Assembly (NCBI GenBank): GCA_001483205.1
Contig: JPPB01000306.1
Span: forward strand, 1 to 8,790
Direction of reading: 5' to 3'
Length of the DNA stretch: 8,790 nt
Source: an alpha proteobacterium 3107
GTDB taxonomy: Bacteria > Pseudomonadota > Alphaproteobacteria > Rhodobacterales > Rhodobacteraceae
The notes beneath the pieces are model-generated. The model was not told where the DNA came from. It saw only the letters and a program-made list of their open reading frames with translations, and ran no database searches. Positions 1 to 7,108 of the stretch are shown in pieces; within the stretch, counting starts at the first letter, position 1, and each line of letters begins with the position of its first letter. Made by a program: the position numbers and the translations under genes.

Positions 1-1997
1 AGCAGGGTTGCGCCGGTCGCCGTTCGCCCCGTCGTCCCGGCCACGCGCCGCAGGCCCCGCAACCGCCCGGCAACCCACAGGGCGGCCAGCGTATCAAGGA
101 TCAGCAACAGCAGCGCCGCCGCCATCAGCGCGCCCTTCAGTCTGGTCTCACGGGCGACCTCCAGCCCCTCAACCCGTTGGGTGGCGGGCCATTCGGCAGG
201 GGCGAGCCGCGCCCCGGACGCCATGATATTCAGCGCAACCCCCCGGTCCCGCCCGGCGGCGGAATACACCCCCGGCGGCATGTCCCGTGCCGGTGTGCCG
301 CCCGCCAGCCGCGCGCCGTCAACCCCGGCAACCGCCCCGGCATCCCCCGGCGCGCCGAACCCGTCCAGAACGGTTTCGGCAATCCAGGTCGCGCCTGTCA
401 GTTCTGCCTCTGCCAAACCAGCGCTGTGGCCGGAAACCGCCAGCCGCTCCAGCATCCCGACAAACAGCCCGGACAGGGGCAGCGACGACCATTCGGCATT
501 GGCGGTGACGTGAAACAGCACCACCTGCCCCGCGCCCAGCCGCTTTCGCGTCACCAGCGGGGTGCCGTCCGACAGGGCGGCGATGACGCGGGCCGACAGT
601 TCCGGGTCCGGCTGCGCCACCACCTGCGAGGTGACCGAGACATCCGCGGGGATCGCCAGCCCGTAAAACGGCGAGCTTTCGGCAAAGGGTTGCAGGCGCT
701 TCGGCTCTCCCCAGCTTAGCGCGCCCCCGACACTGCGCCCGCCCCGGCGCAGGCGCACCGGCATCAGCGGGTCTTCGCGCGCCCGGCTGAGGTCACTTGC
801 CGCCAATCGGGGACCGGCAAACCGCAACAGCATCCCGCCGCGCTCGACCCATTCCGCAAGCGCAAGGGCCTGTTCCTCGGGCAGGACAGCAACATCCGCC
901 AGCACGATCACATCCGGGTTGGCAGGCAGAATGTCCGGCAACGCCCCCCCGATCAGATCAGCGGTCGGGGCCAGCGCCTTTTCCAGATAATGGGTGGGTG
1001 AGAGCAGTTGCAGGCCCTCACGCGGGCTTTGCCCGGCAATCAGCGCAACCTCGCGCCGCTTCAGCGCGTCATCGGTCAGCGCCACGGCCCCCGCCGACCG
1101 CTCGCCCTCGATCACGAAACGACTGATGCGGCCCAGAAGCTCCGGCGGCAGGTCAAAACCGGCCTCTGCCTCCACAGCCTGCGGCGCAAAAGTCACACTC
1201 TGCCGGGCCAGCACCCGCTCCTGCCCCGCCGGGTCCGGGCCAAGGGCGTTCACCACCCGCTCCAGCCCCGCGCCCCCCTGTTCCCGAACGGCAACAAGGC
1301 TGACAGCGCCGTCCTCAAGCCGGGGCGGGCGCAGGCCAACCACCGGGCGGGCGGACTGAAAAACGGTGACTTCGCCCCGCCCCTCCAGCGCGTCGAGCAG
1401 CGCCGGACGCCCGTCCCGCGCCAGCCCGTCGGAAATCCACCACGTATCGAACCGCGCCGGGCCGAGGTCTGCCGCCCAGGTCAGCACCGCGTCCCGGTCA
1501 GGCTCCCACGGGGCAGGCACCAGCCCCGCCAGCCGCCCGGCCCAGACATTCGCGGCCTGAAAGGCGGGCGGCACAGGGTCGGGCCGGGTCAGGGCCATCA
1601 CATGGACGGGGCGACCCGCGCGCCCTGCCCTGCCAAGCAGCGACGCCACCCGTTCCCGCCGCCGCGGCCAGTCCCGCGCGCCCGCCCAGGTGCCGTCAAG
1701 CAGGATCAGCACCGGCCCGGCCCCCGCACGCTGTTCGCGGGGGTTCAGAACCGGCCCTGCAAGACCGACAATCAGCGCCGCCACCAGCAGGGTGCGCAAG
1801 AGCATCAACCACCAGGGCGTCCGGTCGCTCTGGCTGTCGTCATCCCGCAGCCCCAACAGCAGCATCACGCCGGGAAACCGGCGGCGGACCGGCGCGGGCG
1901 GCGCGGCGCGCAGCAACAGCCACAGCACCGGCAGCCCCGCCAGCCCCCACAACAGCCAGGGCGTCGTAAAGCCGATTGCACCAAAGACCGCGCTCAT
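1..1997 (-). CDS. BatA/DUF4159-type membrane protein, 3'-truncated by window edge
   Basis: The reading frame is open from an ATG at 1997 to the left edge, giving 665 codons with no stop, so the C-terminus is missing. The N-terminus looks like the BatA aerotolerance-regulator type: a membrane segment at about residues 12-29, an Arg-rich turn, and a second at about 62-82. A degenerate von Willebrand-like strand follows (PVLILLDGTW, 95-104). The long middle ends in HVTANAEWSSLPLSGLF (496-512), a stretch I associate with DUF4159 proteins, and a third membrane segment lies at about 622-645. The DUF4159 domain itself would lie beyond the window, since family members reach about 900 residues. The ATG overlaps the DUF58 stop as ATGA, and GAAGG (2003-2007) sits 5 nt upstream, suggesting translational coupling. 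It is probably an inner-membrane component working with the DUF58 and MoxR proteins. The substrate is unknown. Confidence 0.85.
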   Translation of the reverse strand, partial: MSAVFGAIGFTTPWLLWGLAGLPVLWLLLRAAPPAPVRRRFPGVMLLLGLRDDDSQSDRTPWWLMLLRTLLVAALIVGLAGPVLNPREQRAGAGPVLILLDGTWAGARDWPRRRERVASLLGRAGRAGRPVHVMALTRPDPVPPAFQAANVWAGRLAGLVPAPWEPDRDAVLTWAADLGPARFDTWWISDGLARDGRPALLDALEGRGEVTVFQSARPVVGLRPPRLEDGAVSLVAVREQGGAGLERVVNALGPDPAGQERVLARQSVTFAPQAVEAEAGFDLPPELLGRISRFVIEGERSAGAVALTDDALKRREVALIAGQSPREGLQLLSPTHYLEKALAPTADLIGGALPDILPANPDVIVLADVAVLPEEQALALAEWVERGGMLLRFAGPRLAASDLSRAREDPLMPVRLRRGGRSVGGALSWGEPKRLQPFAESSPFYGLAIPADVSVTSQVVAQPDPELSARVIAALSDGTPLVTRKRLGAGQVVLFHVTANAEWSSLPLSGLFVGMLERLAVSGHSAGLAEAELTGATWIAETVLDGFGAPGDAGAVAGVDGARLAGGTPARDMPPGVYSAAGRDRGVALNIMASGARLAPAEWPATQRVEGLEVARETRLKGALMAAALLLLILDTLAALWVAGRLRGLRRVAGTTGRTATGATL

Positions 1998-2887
1998 CGT
2001 TGCCTTCGCTCCGTGGCCGCATAGAGCCACAACAGGGCGGCAGAAGCGCTCTGATCCGTGTGATGGCAGTGCCAGAGCCAGCCGGTGGTCTGTGCGAGCG
2101 CCGCCAGCGCCTCTTTGCGCGCCTGCAAGCGCTCCCGGTATCGCCCGCGCAGATCGCCCGCCTTCAGGGTCTCGTGGCGGACGCCCCCGGCCATGCTCTC
2201 AAAAATCGTCCGGCCATCATAGGGAAACGCCTCTTCTGCCGGGTCAAGAACCTGAAGCACCGCCCCCCTGACCCCGCGCTCCGCCGCACGGGTCAGGGCC
2301 GCCTCGACCGGCGCAAGGTCGCCCATGAAATCGGACAGGAACAGCCCGCGGATATTCGGCTTCAGCCCGGTCAGCCGGGGGGTGCCATACTCGGCGGCCC
2401 CTTCCGGCGCACTCATCGCCCCGGCAAGGCGCAGGATTTGCCCCTGCCCGCCCGCCGCCGCTACGGTTCCGTCGGCCAGCCCGACGCTCTCCCCCGCCCT
2501 CAGCAGCAGAATCGCCAGCGCCAGGGCAAGGGTTTTCGCCCGTTCGGACTTGCGCGGCAGATCACGACCGGATGCAAAGCTCATTGACGCCGCCCCATCC
2601 ACCCACACCAACACCGTCTGAACCGCCTGCCACTCCTTCTGACGGATGAAATGGGCATCTGATTTGGCCGAGCGCCGCCAGTCGATCAGCCGCGCCTCAT
2701 CCCCCTCGACCGCCGCGCGATACTGCCAGAATTCATCGCCCAGCCCCGAGCGCCTGCGCCCGTGTTCGCCAAGCATGACCCCCTGGGCCAGACGCTCCGC
2801 CTGCGCCAGAAGGGGCGGCAGAGGATCGGCCAGCGCCCCGGCGGCCCGGCGCAGCCTGCCCGCCGCTGCATCCGGCTGCGCGCTCAT
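1994..2887 (-). CDS. DUF58 domain protein (von Willebrand-like partner of MoxR)
   Basis: A 297-residue protein with the DUF58 signature: an Arg-rich patch then GLGDEFWQYR (48-57), GDEARLIDWRRSAK (62-75), and a von Willebrand-type strand VLVWVDGAASM (92-102). A second acidic loop, FLSDFMGD, lies at 183-190. The usual metal-site pattern DxSxS reads D97-G-A-A-S101, so the middle serine is Ala and metal binding may be weakened. No membrane segment or signal peptide is evident, so it is probably cytosolic or peripheral. DUF58 proteins are regularly encoded directly after MoxR ATPases and are thought to be their partners or clients. Here the gene begins 79 bp after the moxR stop and its TGA overlaps the next start codon, so the three genes probably form one transcript. 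The ribosome-binding site is weak (GGGGC upstream of ATG). Confidence 0.9.
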   Translation of the reverse strand: MSAQPDAAAGRLRRAAGALADPLPPLLAQAERLAQGVMLGEHGRRRSGLGDEFWQYRAAVEGDEARLIDWRRSAKSDAHFIRQKEWQAVQTVLVWVDGAASMSFASGRDLPRKSERAKTLALALAILLLRAGESVGLADGTVAAAGGQGQILRLAGAMSAPEGAAEYGTPRLTGLKPNIRGLFLSDFMGDLAPVEAALTRAAERGVRGAVLQVLDPAEEAFPYDGRTIFESMAGGVRHETLKAGDLRGRYRERLQARKEALAALAQTTGWLWHCHHTDQSASAALLWLYAATERRQR

Positions 2888-2966
2888 CGGACGCCCCGGC
2901 GGTCTGTTGGCCCGTGCGGTGATGCCACAGACACAGAGCAGGGCAACGGGATGGCCCGGCGGCGGG

Positions 2967-4022
2967 TCACGCGGCGGTTCCGATCCGCACGCTGCCGGTC
3001 AGCACCGCGTCAATCACCGCGTCCAGACTTTCGCCCCGCGCGCGGGCGGCAAAGCTCAGCGCCATGCGGTGGCTCAGCACCGGGCGCGCCATGGCGACCA
3101 CATCCCCGACAGAGGGTGCAAGCCGCCCATCCAGAAGGGCGCGCGCCCGCACCATCAGCATCAGCGCCTGCGCCGCGCGCGGCCCCGGCCCCCAGGCGAC
3201 GGCCCCGCGCACCGCCTCGGGCGCGGACGGATCATCGGGACGACAGGCCCGGACCAGATCAAGGATCGCGCCGACCACGCTTTCCCCAACCGGCATTCGG
3301 CGCAGGGTTGTCTGTGCCTCCAGCAGCTCATGCCCGGTAAAGACCTGATAGGCCTTGTTTTCCTCGATGCCCGTTGTCGCCAGCAGTATGTCGCGCTCTG
3401 TCCCGCGCTCCGGGTAGTCCAGATTTATCTGCACCAGAAAGCGGTCAAGCTGTGCCTCGGGCAGCGGATAGGTGCCTTCCTGTTCAATCGGGTTCTGGGT
3501 GGCCAGCACATGAAACGGCGCACCGAGCGGGCGGTGCTTGCCCGCAATCGTCACCTCGCGCTCCTGCATTGCCTGCAACAGCGCCGACTGGGTGCGCGGG
3601 CTGGCCCGGTTGATCTCATCAGCCATCAAAAGCTGGCAGAACACCGGCCCGCCGATAAAGCGGAACTCCCGTGTGCCGTCGGGCTTTCTGTCGAGCACCT
3701 CAGACCCCAGAATGTCGGCGGGCATCAGGTCCGGCGTGAACTGGATGCGGTTGCTTTTCAGCCCCATCACGGTGGCCAGTGTGTCAACCAGCAGCGTCTT
3801 GCCCAATCCGGGCAGACCAACCAGCAACCCGTTTCCGCCGCACAGAAGGGTGGAAAGCGCAAGGTTGACGACCTGCTCCTGCCCGATGAAGGCTCCGGTC
3901 ACGCCCGCCCTTGCCTCGGCCAGCCTGTCCCCCAGGGCCTCGATTGCGGCGGCCAGGTCGTCCGCCCCGTGCGCACTGTCCGCACTGTCCACGCTGTCCG
4001 CATCCGTCGGCAAACCCGCCAT
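2967..4022 (-). CDS. MoxR-family AAA+ ATPase
   Basis: A 351-residue AAA+ ATPase. Visible motifs are Walker A GLPGLGKT (69-76), Walker B LLMADEIN (131-138), the MoxR motif RASPRTQSALLQAM (139-152), sensor 1 ATQNP (174-178) followed by EQEGTYPLPEAQLDRF (180-195), and a helical lid to the C-terminus. MoxR proteins act as cytosolic chaperone-like ATPases that mature or insert factors into partner complexes together with von Willebrand-domain proteins. The two downstream genes fit that role. The start is supported by AGGAG (4030-4034), 7 nt upstream of ATG. The first 40 residues are a low-complexity Asp/Ser/Ala tail encoded partly by a 9-bp repeat, before the conserved region begins near AFIGQEQVV (44-52). 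The specific client complex cannot be told from sequence. Confidence 0.95.
   Translation of the reverse strand: MAGLPTDADSVDSADSAHGADDLAAAIEALGDRLAEARAGVTGAFIGQEQVVNLALSTLLCGGNGLLVGLPGLGKTLLVDTLATVMGLKSNRIQFTPDLMPADILGSEVLDRKPDGTREFRFIGGPVFCQLLMADEINRASPRTQSALLQAMQEREVTIAGKHRPLGAPFHVLATQNPIEQEGTYPLPEAQLDRFLVQINLDYPERGTERDILLATTGIEENKAYQVFTGHELLEAQTTLRRMPVGESVVGAILDLVRACRPDDPSAPEAVRGAVAWGPGPRAAQALMLMVRARALLDGRLAPSVGDVVAMARPVLSHRMALSFAARARGESLDAVIDAVLTGSVRIGTAA
3972..3998 (-). repeat. 9-bp tandem repeat inside moxR 5' end
   Basis: Three near-identical 9-bp units (plus-strand cgcactgtc, cgcactgtc, cacgctgtc) encode repeating Asp-Ser-Ala/Val triplets at about residues 9-17 of the MoxR protein. 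The period is a multiple of three, so gain or loss of a unit would keep the frame. Confidence 0.75.
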
Positions 4023-4081
4023 GGCATGTCTCCTGCTTTGCCGTTATCATTGTCCGGCATCGGGTGGTATCATCGCCGCAC

Positions 4082-4110
4082 ATTAAATATTCTTCTCATG
4101 CAAAGCACAA
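4082..4110 (-). promoter_or_regulatory. candidate promoter for the moxR operon
   Basis: Reading minus, TTGTGC (4110-4105) is followed by a 17-nt spacer and TTTAAT (4087-4082, five of six matches to the -10 consensus). This would start transcription about 50 nt before the moxR ATG. The -35 match is poor (three of six), and alphaproteobacterial promoters are hard to call by eye. The -35 box would lie inside the 14-bp tandem duplication. Confidence 0.3.
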
Positions 4111-4131
4111 ACGGCAAAGCACAAACGGCAA
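4101..4131. repeat. 14-bp tandem duplication in the moxR/DUF1285 divergent spacer
   Basis: The unit caaagcacaaacgg occurs twice in perfect tandem, followed by the first three bases of a third copy. It ends 4 bp before the DUF1285 start codon, where a ribosome-binding site would normally lie, and contains no purine-rich Shine-Dalgarno match. Confidence 0.9.
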
Positions 4132-4135
4132 TCCC

Positions 4136-4723
4136 ATGACCGAACAAAAGACCGTGAAACCCACCGCCGACACCCTCGCCGCCGCCGCCAGAACCGCGAC
4201 GCGGAAAGGCCCGCCGCCGGTGCATCTGTGGAACCCGCCGTTCTGCGGTGATCTTGACATGCGGATCGCACGGGACGGCACATGGTGGTATCTGGGCACG
4301 CCAATGGGCCGCAAAGAGCTGGTCAGGCTGTTTTCCTCTATCCTGCGCCGGGACGGGGACGACTATTTCCTTGTCACCCCGGTCGAGAAAGTGGGCATCA
4401 CCGTGGACGACGCCCCCTTTGTTGCCGTCGATTTTGAACGGTCCGGCAAAGGCCAAGATCAGGTGCTGACCTTCGAGACCCATGTCGGGGATTTTGCCGC
4501 CGCCGGTCCCGATCATCCGATTCGCGTTGTCCGTGACCCAAAGACCGGCGAACCGTCGCCCTATGTTCTGATTCGCGCCAATCTGGAGGCCCTGATTGAC
4601 CGCAAGAGCTTTTACCGGCTGGTCGAGGTCGGTTGTCACGAACGGCACAAGGGCGAAGACTGGTTCGGGGTCTGGTCCGGCGGGGTGTTTTTTGCGGTTA
4701 TTCCCTCGGCGGAACTGCCCTGA
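4136..4723 (+). CDS. DUF1285 domain protein
   Basis: A 195-residue protein recognised as DUF1285 by HLWNPPFCGDLDMRIARDG (30-48), WWYLGTPMGRKELVRLFSSI (50-69) and YFLVTPVEKVGITVDDAPF (77-95). No membrane segment or signal peptide is visible, so it is probably cytosolic. The biochemical role of the family is not established to my knowledge. ATG 4136 is chosen because conserved sequence begins soon after it and the frame upstream (to 3911) is unlike the family. There is no Shine-Dalgarno match: the leader is occupied by a 14-bp tandem duplication. The gene is divergent from moxR, an arrangement I recall from related bacteria. Its last 26 bp overlap the 3' end of the convergent EamA gene. Confidence 0.88.
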   Translation: MTEQKTVKPTADTLAAAARTATRKGPPPVHLWNPPFCGDLDMRIARDGTWWYLGTPMGRKELVRLFSSILRRDGDDYFLVTPVEKVGITVDDAPFVAVDFERSGKGQDQVLTFETHVGDFAAAGPDHPIRVVRDPKTGEPSPYVLIRANLEALIDRKSFYRLVEVGCHERHKGEDWFGVWSGGVFFAVIPSAELP

Positions 4724-5660
4724 CCGCCCGGTGCCGCCGCCGCCACTGGGCAACAATAACCCCGGCGACAACCAGCGTTGCACCCAGGGCCTGCGCCCGG
4801 TTCCACTCTGCCCCCAGCGCCAGCATGAACAGCATGACGTAAAAGGGCGACAGGTTGATGTGAAAGCTGGCAACCGCAATGCCAAGCCGCCCGACGCCTG
4901 CAATCCATAACACCTGTGACAGCGCCATGCCCATGGGGGCATAGAGGATCAGCAAGCCGATCTCGCGCACCCCCACCGGGCCGGACGGCGGCGCCGCGAT
5001 GCCTGCGGCCAGCGCGATCAGGCAGACAGGTGCCACCCCGATCAGCCCGCCCGCCATGGTCACGGTCGCGCGCCCGGTCGCCGAAAGCTCGGGGAAACTG
5101 CTGACCGCCGCACGGGACGCCCAGGCAAACAGAAACACCGATATGGCCGCCGCCCCGGCCCCGTAGCCCAGATTGGCCTCTGCCCCTGATGCCTCGGACG
5201 CCCCGGTAGCGACAACCCCGCCCGCGACACAGATCACTACCCCAAGGGCGAATTGTGTCCGCAGACGACGACGGTCGGCGATTACCTCTAACAGCACCCC
5301 GGCAACGGGCGAAAAAGACACGATAATCGCAACCGTCACCGGATCAGTCATCCATTGCCCCAACAGCAGCAGATAAGCCGCCAGCCCGAACCCCGGCCCG
5401 CCGATCAGAATGCCCTTCAGCCATCGGGCGCGCAGGATGGGCCCCGTGCCCTCGATAGCCGCCCAAAGCAGCACAAGCAGCACCACCACCAGCACAAACC
5501 GCACTGAAATCAGAACGATGGGATCCCAGCTTTCCAGCAACAGTTCCGCCGCCGGAAAGCTCAGCGCCCAGACCAGCATCGACAGGGACGCCAGGGCGTT
5601 TCCCGTCACTGCATCGCGCCGTAAACCCGCATCCGGCGTTGCGGGAAAATCCGTCGGCAT
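4698..5660 (-). CDS. EamA/DMT-family membrane transporter
   Basis: A 320-residue hydrophobic protein with ten predicted membrane segments at roughly residues 23-43, 48-67, 82-102, 106-127, 136-154, 163-182, 198-220, 233-253, 259-281 and 289-305. These form the two five-helix EamA halves typical of drug/metabolite exporters. The first half carries WALSFPAAELLL (31-42) and the RF motif (54-55); the second ends its penultimate helix region with NLSPFYVMLFMLALGAEW (269-286), a common EamA pattern. Members export amino acids, metabolites or drugs; the substrate here is unknown. The frame is open upstream to 5993, but ATG 5660 is preferred: AGGGG (5667-5671) lies 6 nt upstream, and the longer N-terminus would be antisense to phoH and polar. 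The TAA stop lies within the convergent DUF1285 gene. Confidence 0.9.
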   Translation of the reverse strand: MPTDFPATPDAGLRRDAVTGNALASLSMLVWALSFPAAELLLESWDPIVLISVRFVLVVVLLVLLWAAIEGTGPILRARWLKGILIGGPGFGLAAYLLLLGQWMTDPVTVAIIVSFSPVAGVLLEVIADRRRLRTQFALGVVICVAGGVVATGASEASGAEANLGYGAGAAAISVFLFAWASRAAVSSFPELSATGRATVTMAGGLIGVAPVCLIALAAGIAAPPSGPVGVREIGLLILYAPMGMALSQVLWIAGVGRLGIAVASFHINLSPFYVMLFMLALGAEWNRAQALGATLVVAGVIVAQWRRRHRAVRAVPPRE

Positions 5661-5829
5661 TGCAAACCCCTGTTGTGCGGGGGCAACGGGCACACCCGCT
5701 ACGGGACAGCGTTCTGCCGCCTTCCCGCCCCTGTCTGTTCCGTTTTCGACCGAATGTCGCAAACGGTGCTTGCGCTCGGGCGGATGAATTGGCACCATCG
5801 TTTCAATGACCTGATTGCCGGAGTTCTTT
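5661..5829. other. divergent intergenic region between the EamA gene and phoH
   Basis: This 169-bp spacer holds the EamA ribosome-binding site (5667-5671, minus) and the phoH ribosome-binding site (5820-5823, plus). I see no confident promoter, hairpin or small gene in it. A three-codon ATG-ACC-TGA runs from 5806 to 5814, in frame with phoH. Confidence 0.5.
5820..5823 (+). promoter_or_regulatory. phoH ribosome-binding site (decides the start)
   Basis: GGAG lies 6 nt before TTG 5830. The first possible in-frame start, TTG 5815, has no Shine-Dalgarno match, and an in-frame TGA at 5812-5814 excludes the ATG at 5806. Confidence 0.65.
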
Positions 5830-6828
5830 TTGGGTACCAACGTTCCTCCCCCTGATCCCCGCCCGGAAACGCTTCCGGAAACGTATCTTGAATTTCCCGA
5901 CAACCGCCTGTTGATCGACCTGTGCGGCTCTTTCGACAGCAACCTCGCGCGGATCGAATCATCGCTGGAGGTGCAGATCGTGCGCCGGGGCAATCAGCTT
6001 GATGTCGTGGGGGAAGACGGGGCGAGGGCGCGGGCAGCGGGGGTTCTGCGCAGCCTCTATCGCAGGCTTGAGGCGGGAAAGACGCTGGAGCCGGGCGACA
6101 TCGAAAGCGCGATTCGCATGGGGGGCGCAGAGGCCCGCACCGGCGGACAACTGGAGATGTTCCGGGGCGGGCGGGTCGAGCTTCGGACCCGCAAGCGGAC
6201 GGTAGAGCCGCGCACCGACGCACAGCGGGCCTATGTGCGGGCGCTGATGTCAAGCGAGCTGACCTTTGGCGTCGGTCCCGCAGGCACCGGCAAGACCTAT
6301 CTGGCCGTCGCCGCCGGGGTCAGCATGTTCCTTGAGGGGCGGGTGGACCGAATCATCCTGTCCCGCCCGGCGGTTGAGGCCGGGGAGCGTCTGGGCTTTC
6401 TGCCCGGCGACATGAAGGATAAGGTCGATCCCTATATGCAGCCGCTCTATGACGCGCTGAACGATTTTCTGCCGGGCAGGCAGGTGGCAAAGCTGATCGA
6501 GGATAAGCGGGTCGAGATCGCACCGCTGGCCTTTATGCGCGGGCGAACGCTGTCGAATGCCTTTGTCGTGCTGGATGAGGCGCAAAACGCCACCACCATG
6601 CAGATGAAGATGTTCCTGACCCGTCTTGGCGAAGGCTCGCGGATGGCGGTGACCGGTGATCCCAGCCAGGTTGACCTGCCGCGCGGGGTGCGCTCTGGCC
6701 TGCATGACGCCGAGCAGTTGCTGGCCGGTGTCGAGGGCATTGCCTTCAGCCGTTTTTCGGCCAGGGATGTGGTGCGCCATCCGCTGGTGACGCGGATCAT
6801 CGAGGCGTATGATGCGGGCGGGGCGTGA
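5830..6828 (+). CDS. phoH: PhoH family ATPase (YbeZ-type)
   Basis: A 332-residue protein if translated from TTG 5830, or 337 from TTG 5815. The N-terminal third carries LEFPDNRLLIDLCG (20-33) and VQIVRRGNQLDVVGEDGARA (48-67), the KH-like start typical of YbeZ/PhoH. The ATPase core has Walker A GPAGTGKT (149-156), the PhoH motif RPAVEAGERLGFLPGDMKDK (179-198), Walker B VVLDEAQNAT (246-255) and GDPSQVDLP (276-284). YbeZ-type PhoH is a cytosolic nucleoside triphosphatase linked to RNA metabolism, partnering the YbeY endoribonuclease. In many bacteria ybeY follows directly; here no ybeY follows and ilvC is next on the same strand, 533 bp away. The start codon is TTG, supported by GGAG. The final codons and stop lie inside a 39-bp sequence repeated exactly 250 bp downstream. 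Confidence 0.93.
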   Translation: MGTNVPPPDPRPETLPETYLEFPDNRLLIDLCGSFDSNLARIESSLEVQIVRRGNQLDVVGEDGARARAAGVLRSLYRRLEAGKTLEPGDIESAIRMGGAEARTGGQLEMFRGGRVELRTRKRTVEPRTDAQRAYVRALMSSELTFGVGPAGTGKTYLAVAAGVSMFLEGRVDRIILSRPAVEAGERLGFLPGDMKDKVDPYMQPLYDALNDFLPGRQVAKLIEDKRVEIAPLAFMRGRTLSNAFVVLDEAQNATTMQMKMFLTRLGEGSRMAVTGDPSQVDLPRGVRSGLHDAEQLLAGVEGIAFSRFSARDVVRHPLVTRIIEAYDAGGA

Positions 6829-6853
6829 GGGCGCGCCTGCCGCCGACACCCCC
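6815..6853 (+). repeat. 39-bp direct repeat R1, copy 1 (contains phoH stop)
   Basis: Positions 6815-6853 are identical to 7065-7103, exactly 250 bp apart. This copy covers the last phoH codons (Ala-Gly-Gly-Ala), the TGA stop and 25 bp beyond it. It includes the 8-bp palindrome GGCGCGCC at 6830-6837, and a copy of the 16-bp palindrome P follows within a few bases. Confidence 0.95.
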
Positions 6854-6856
6854 GGA

Positions 6857-6874
6857 CCTTATCCGCGGATAAGG
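6857..6874. repeat. palindrome P, copy 1 (18 bp perfect)
   Basis: CCTTATCCGCGGATAAGG is a perfect inverted repeat with no spacer. It shares the 16-bp core CTTATCCGCGGATAAG with three other intergenic copies. It lies 28 bp beyond the phoH stop. Confidence 0.95.
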
Positions 6875-6877
6875 GCA

Positions 6878-6938
6878 CTCTGAATAATAGCGCATCAGTA
6901 GCCAAACCATCCGCCCGGTCGCAGGACCGGGCAGCGCC
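6878..6938 (+). repeat. interspersed repeat H, copy 1
   Basis: Aligns without gaps to 8492-8552 with 52 of 61 positions the same. The block 6901-6923 is identical in both. It contains the hairpin GCCCGGTC / GACCGGGC (6913-6920 and 6925-6932) with a GCAG loop. The nine differences cluster in the first 23 positions, and the hairpin arms are unchanged. Confidence 0.9.
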
Positions 6939-6977
6939 CGCCCCGGCGGGCGCTTTGCACCCGCCGGGGCGGGCGCT
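6933..6977. repeat. large inverted repeat, 18-bp arms
   Basis: The arms 6933-6950 and 6960-6977 are perfectly complementary around a 9-nt loop. The structure begins at the base directly after the tetraloop hairpin of repeat H. The left arm can alternatively fold on itself as GCGCCCGCC-CC-GGCGGGCGC (6934-6953). Confidence 0.9.
6934..6956 (+). terminator. possible intrinsic terminator after phoH
   Basis: A 9-bp, all-GC stem (6934-6942 with 6945-6953) is followed by only three T residues (6954-6956). The short T tract and the competing larger 18-bp hairpin make it a weak candidate, though its position about 105 bp beyond the phoH stop is suitable. Confidence 0.35.
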
Positions 6978-7019
6978 ACCCTTCGGATTGTTCGCGCCTT
7001 TGCTCCGGCACGGGCGAGG

Positions 7020-7035
7020 CTTATCCGCGGATAAG
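7020..7035. repeat. palindrome P, copy 2 (16 bp perfect)
   Basis: An exact copy of CTTATCCGCGGATAAG. One base further on lies a second, unrelated 10-bp palindrome, GCAGTACTGC (7037-7046). Confidence 0.95.
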
Positions 7036-7064
7036 GGCAGTACTGCTGACCTATTGTCTTGGGC

Positions 7065-7103
7065 CGGGCGGGGCGTGAGGGCGCGCCTGCCGCCGACACC
7101 CCC
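7065..7103 (+). repeat. 39-bp direct repeat R1, copy 2
   Basis: Identical over 39 bp to the phoH 3' end and the sequence just beyond it (6815-6853). As in copy 1, a P palindrome follows within 6 bp. It is not part of any gene here. Confidence 0.95.
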
Positions 7104-7108
7104 CGTCG

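Noticed and set aside
1008..2024. 338-codon plus-strand frame opposite the DUF4159-type gene
   Set aside because: Arg/Pro/Gln-rich with no domain, antisense to a coherent membrane protein; a GC-rich shadow.
4070..4942. 290-codon minus-strand frame across DUF1285
   Set aside because: Antisense to DUF1285 and running into the EamA gene, with no recognisable motif.
5661..5993. Long N-terminal extension of the EamA gene to 5993
   Set aside because: The extra 111 residues are polar, antisense to phoH and unlike the family; ATG 5660 has a good ribosome-binding site.
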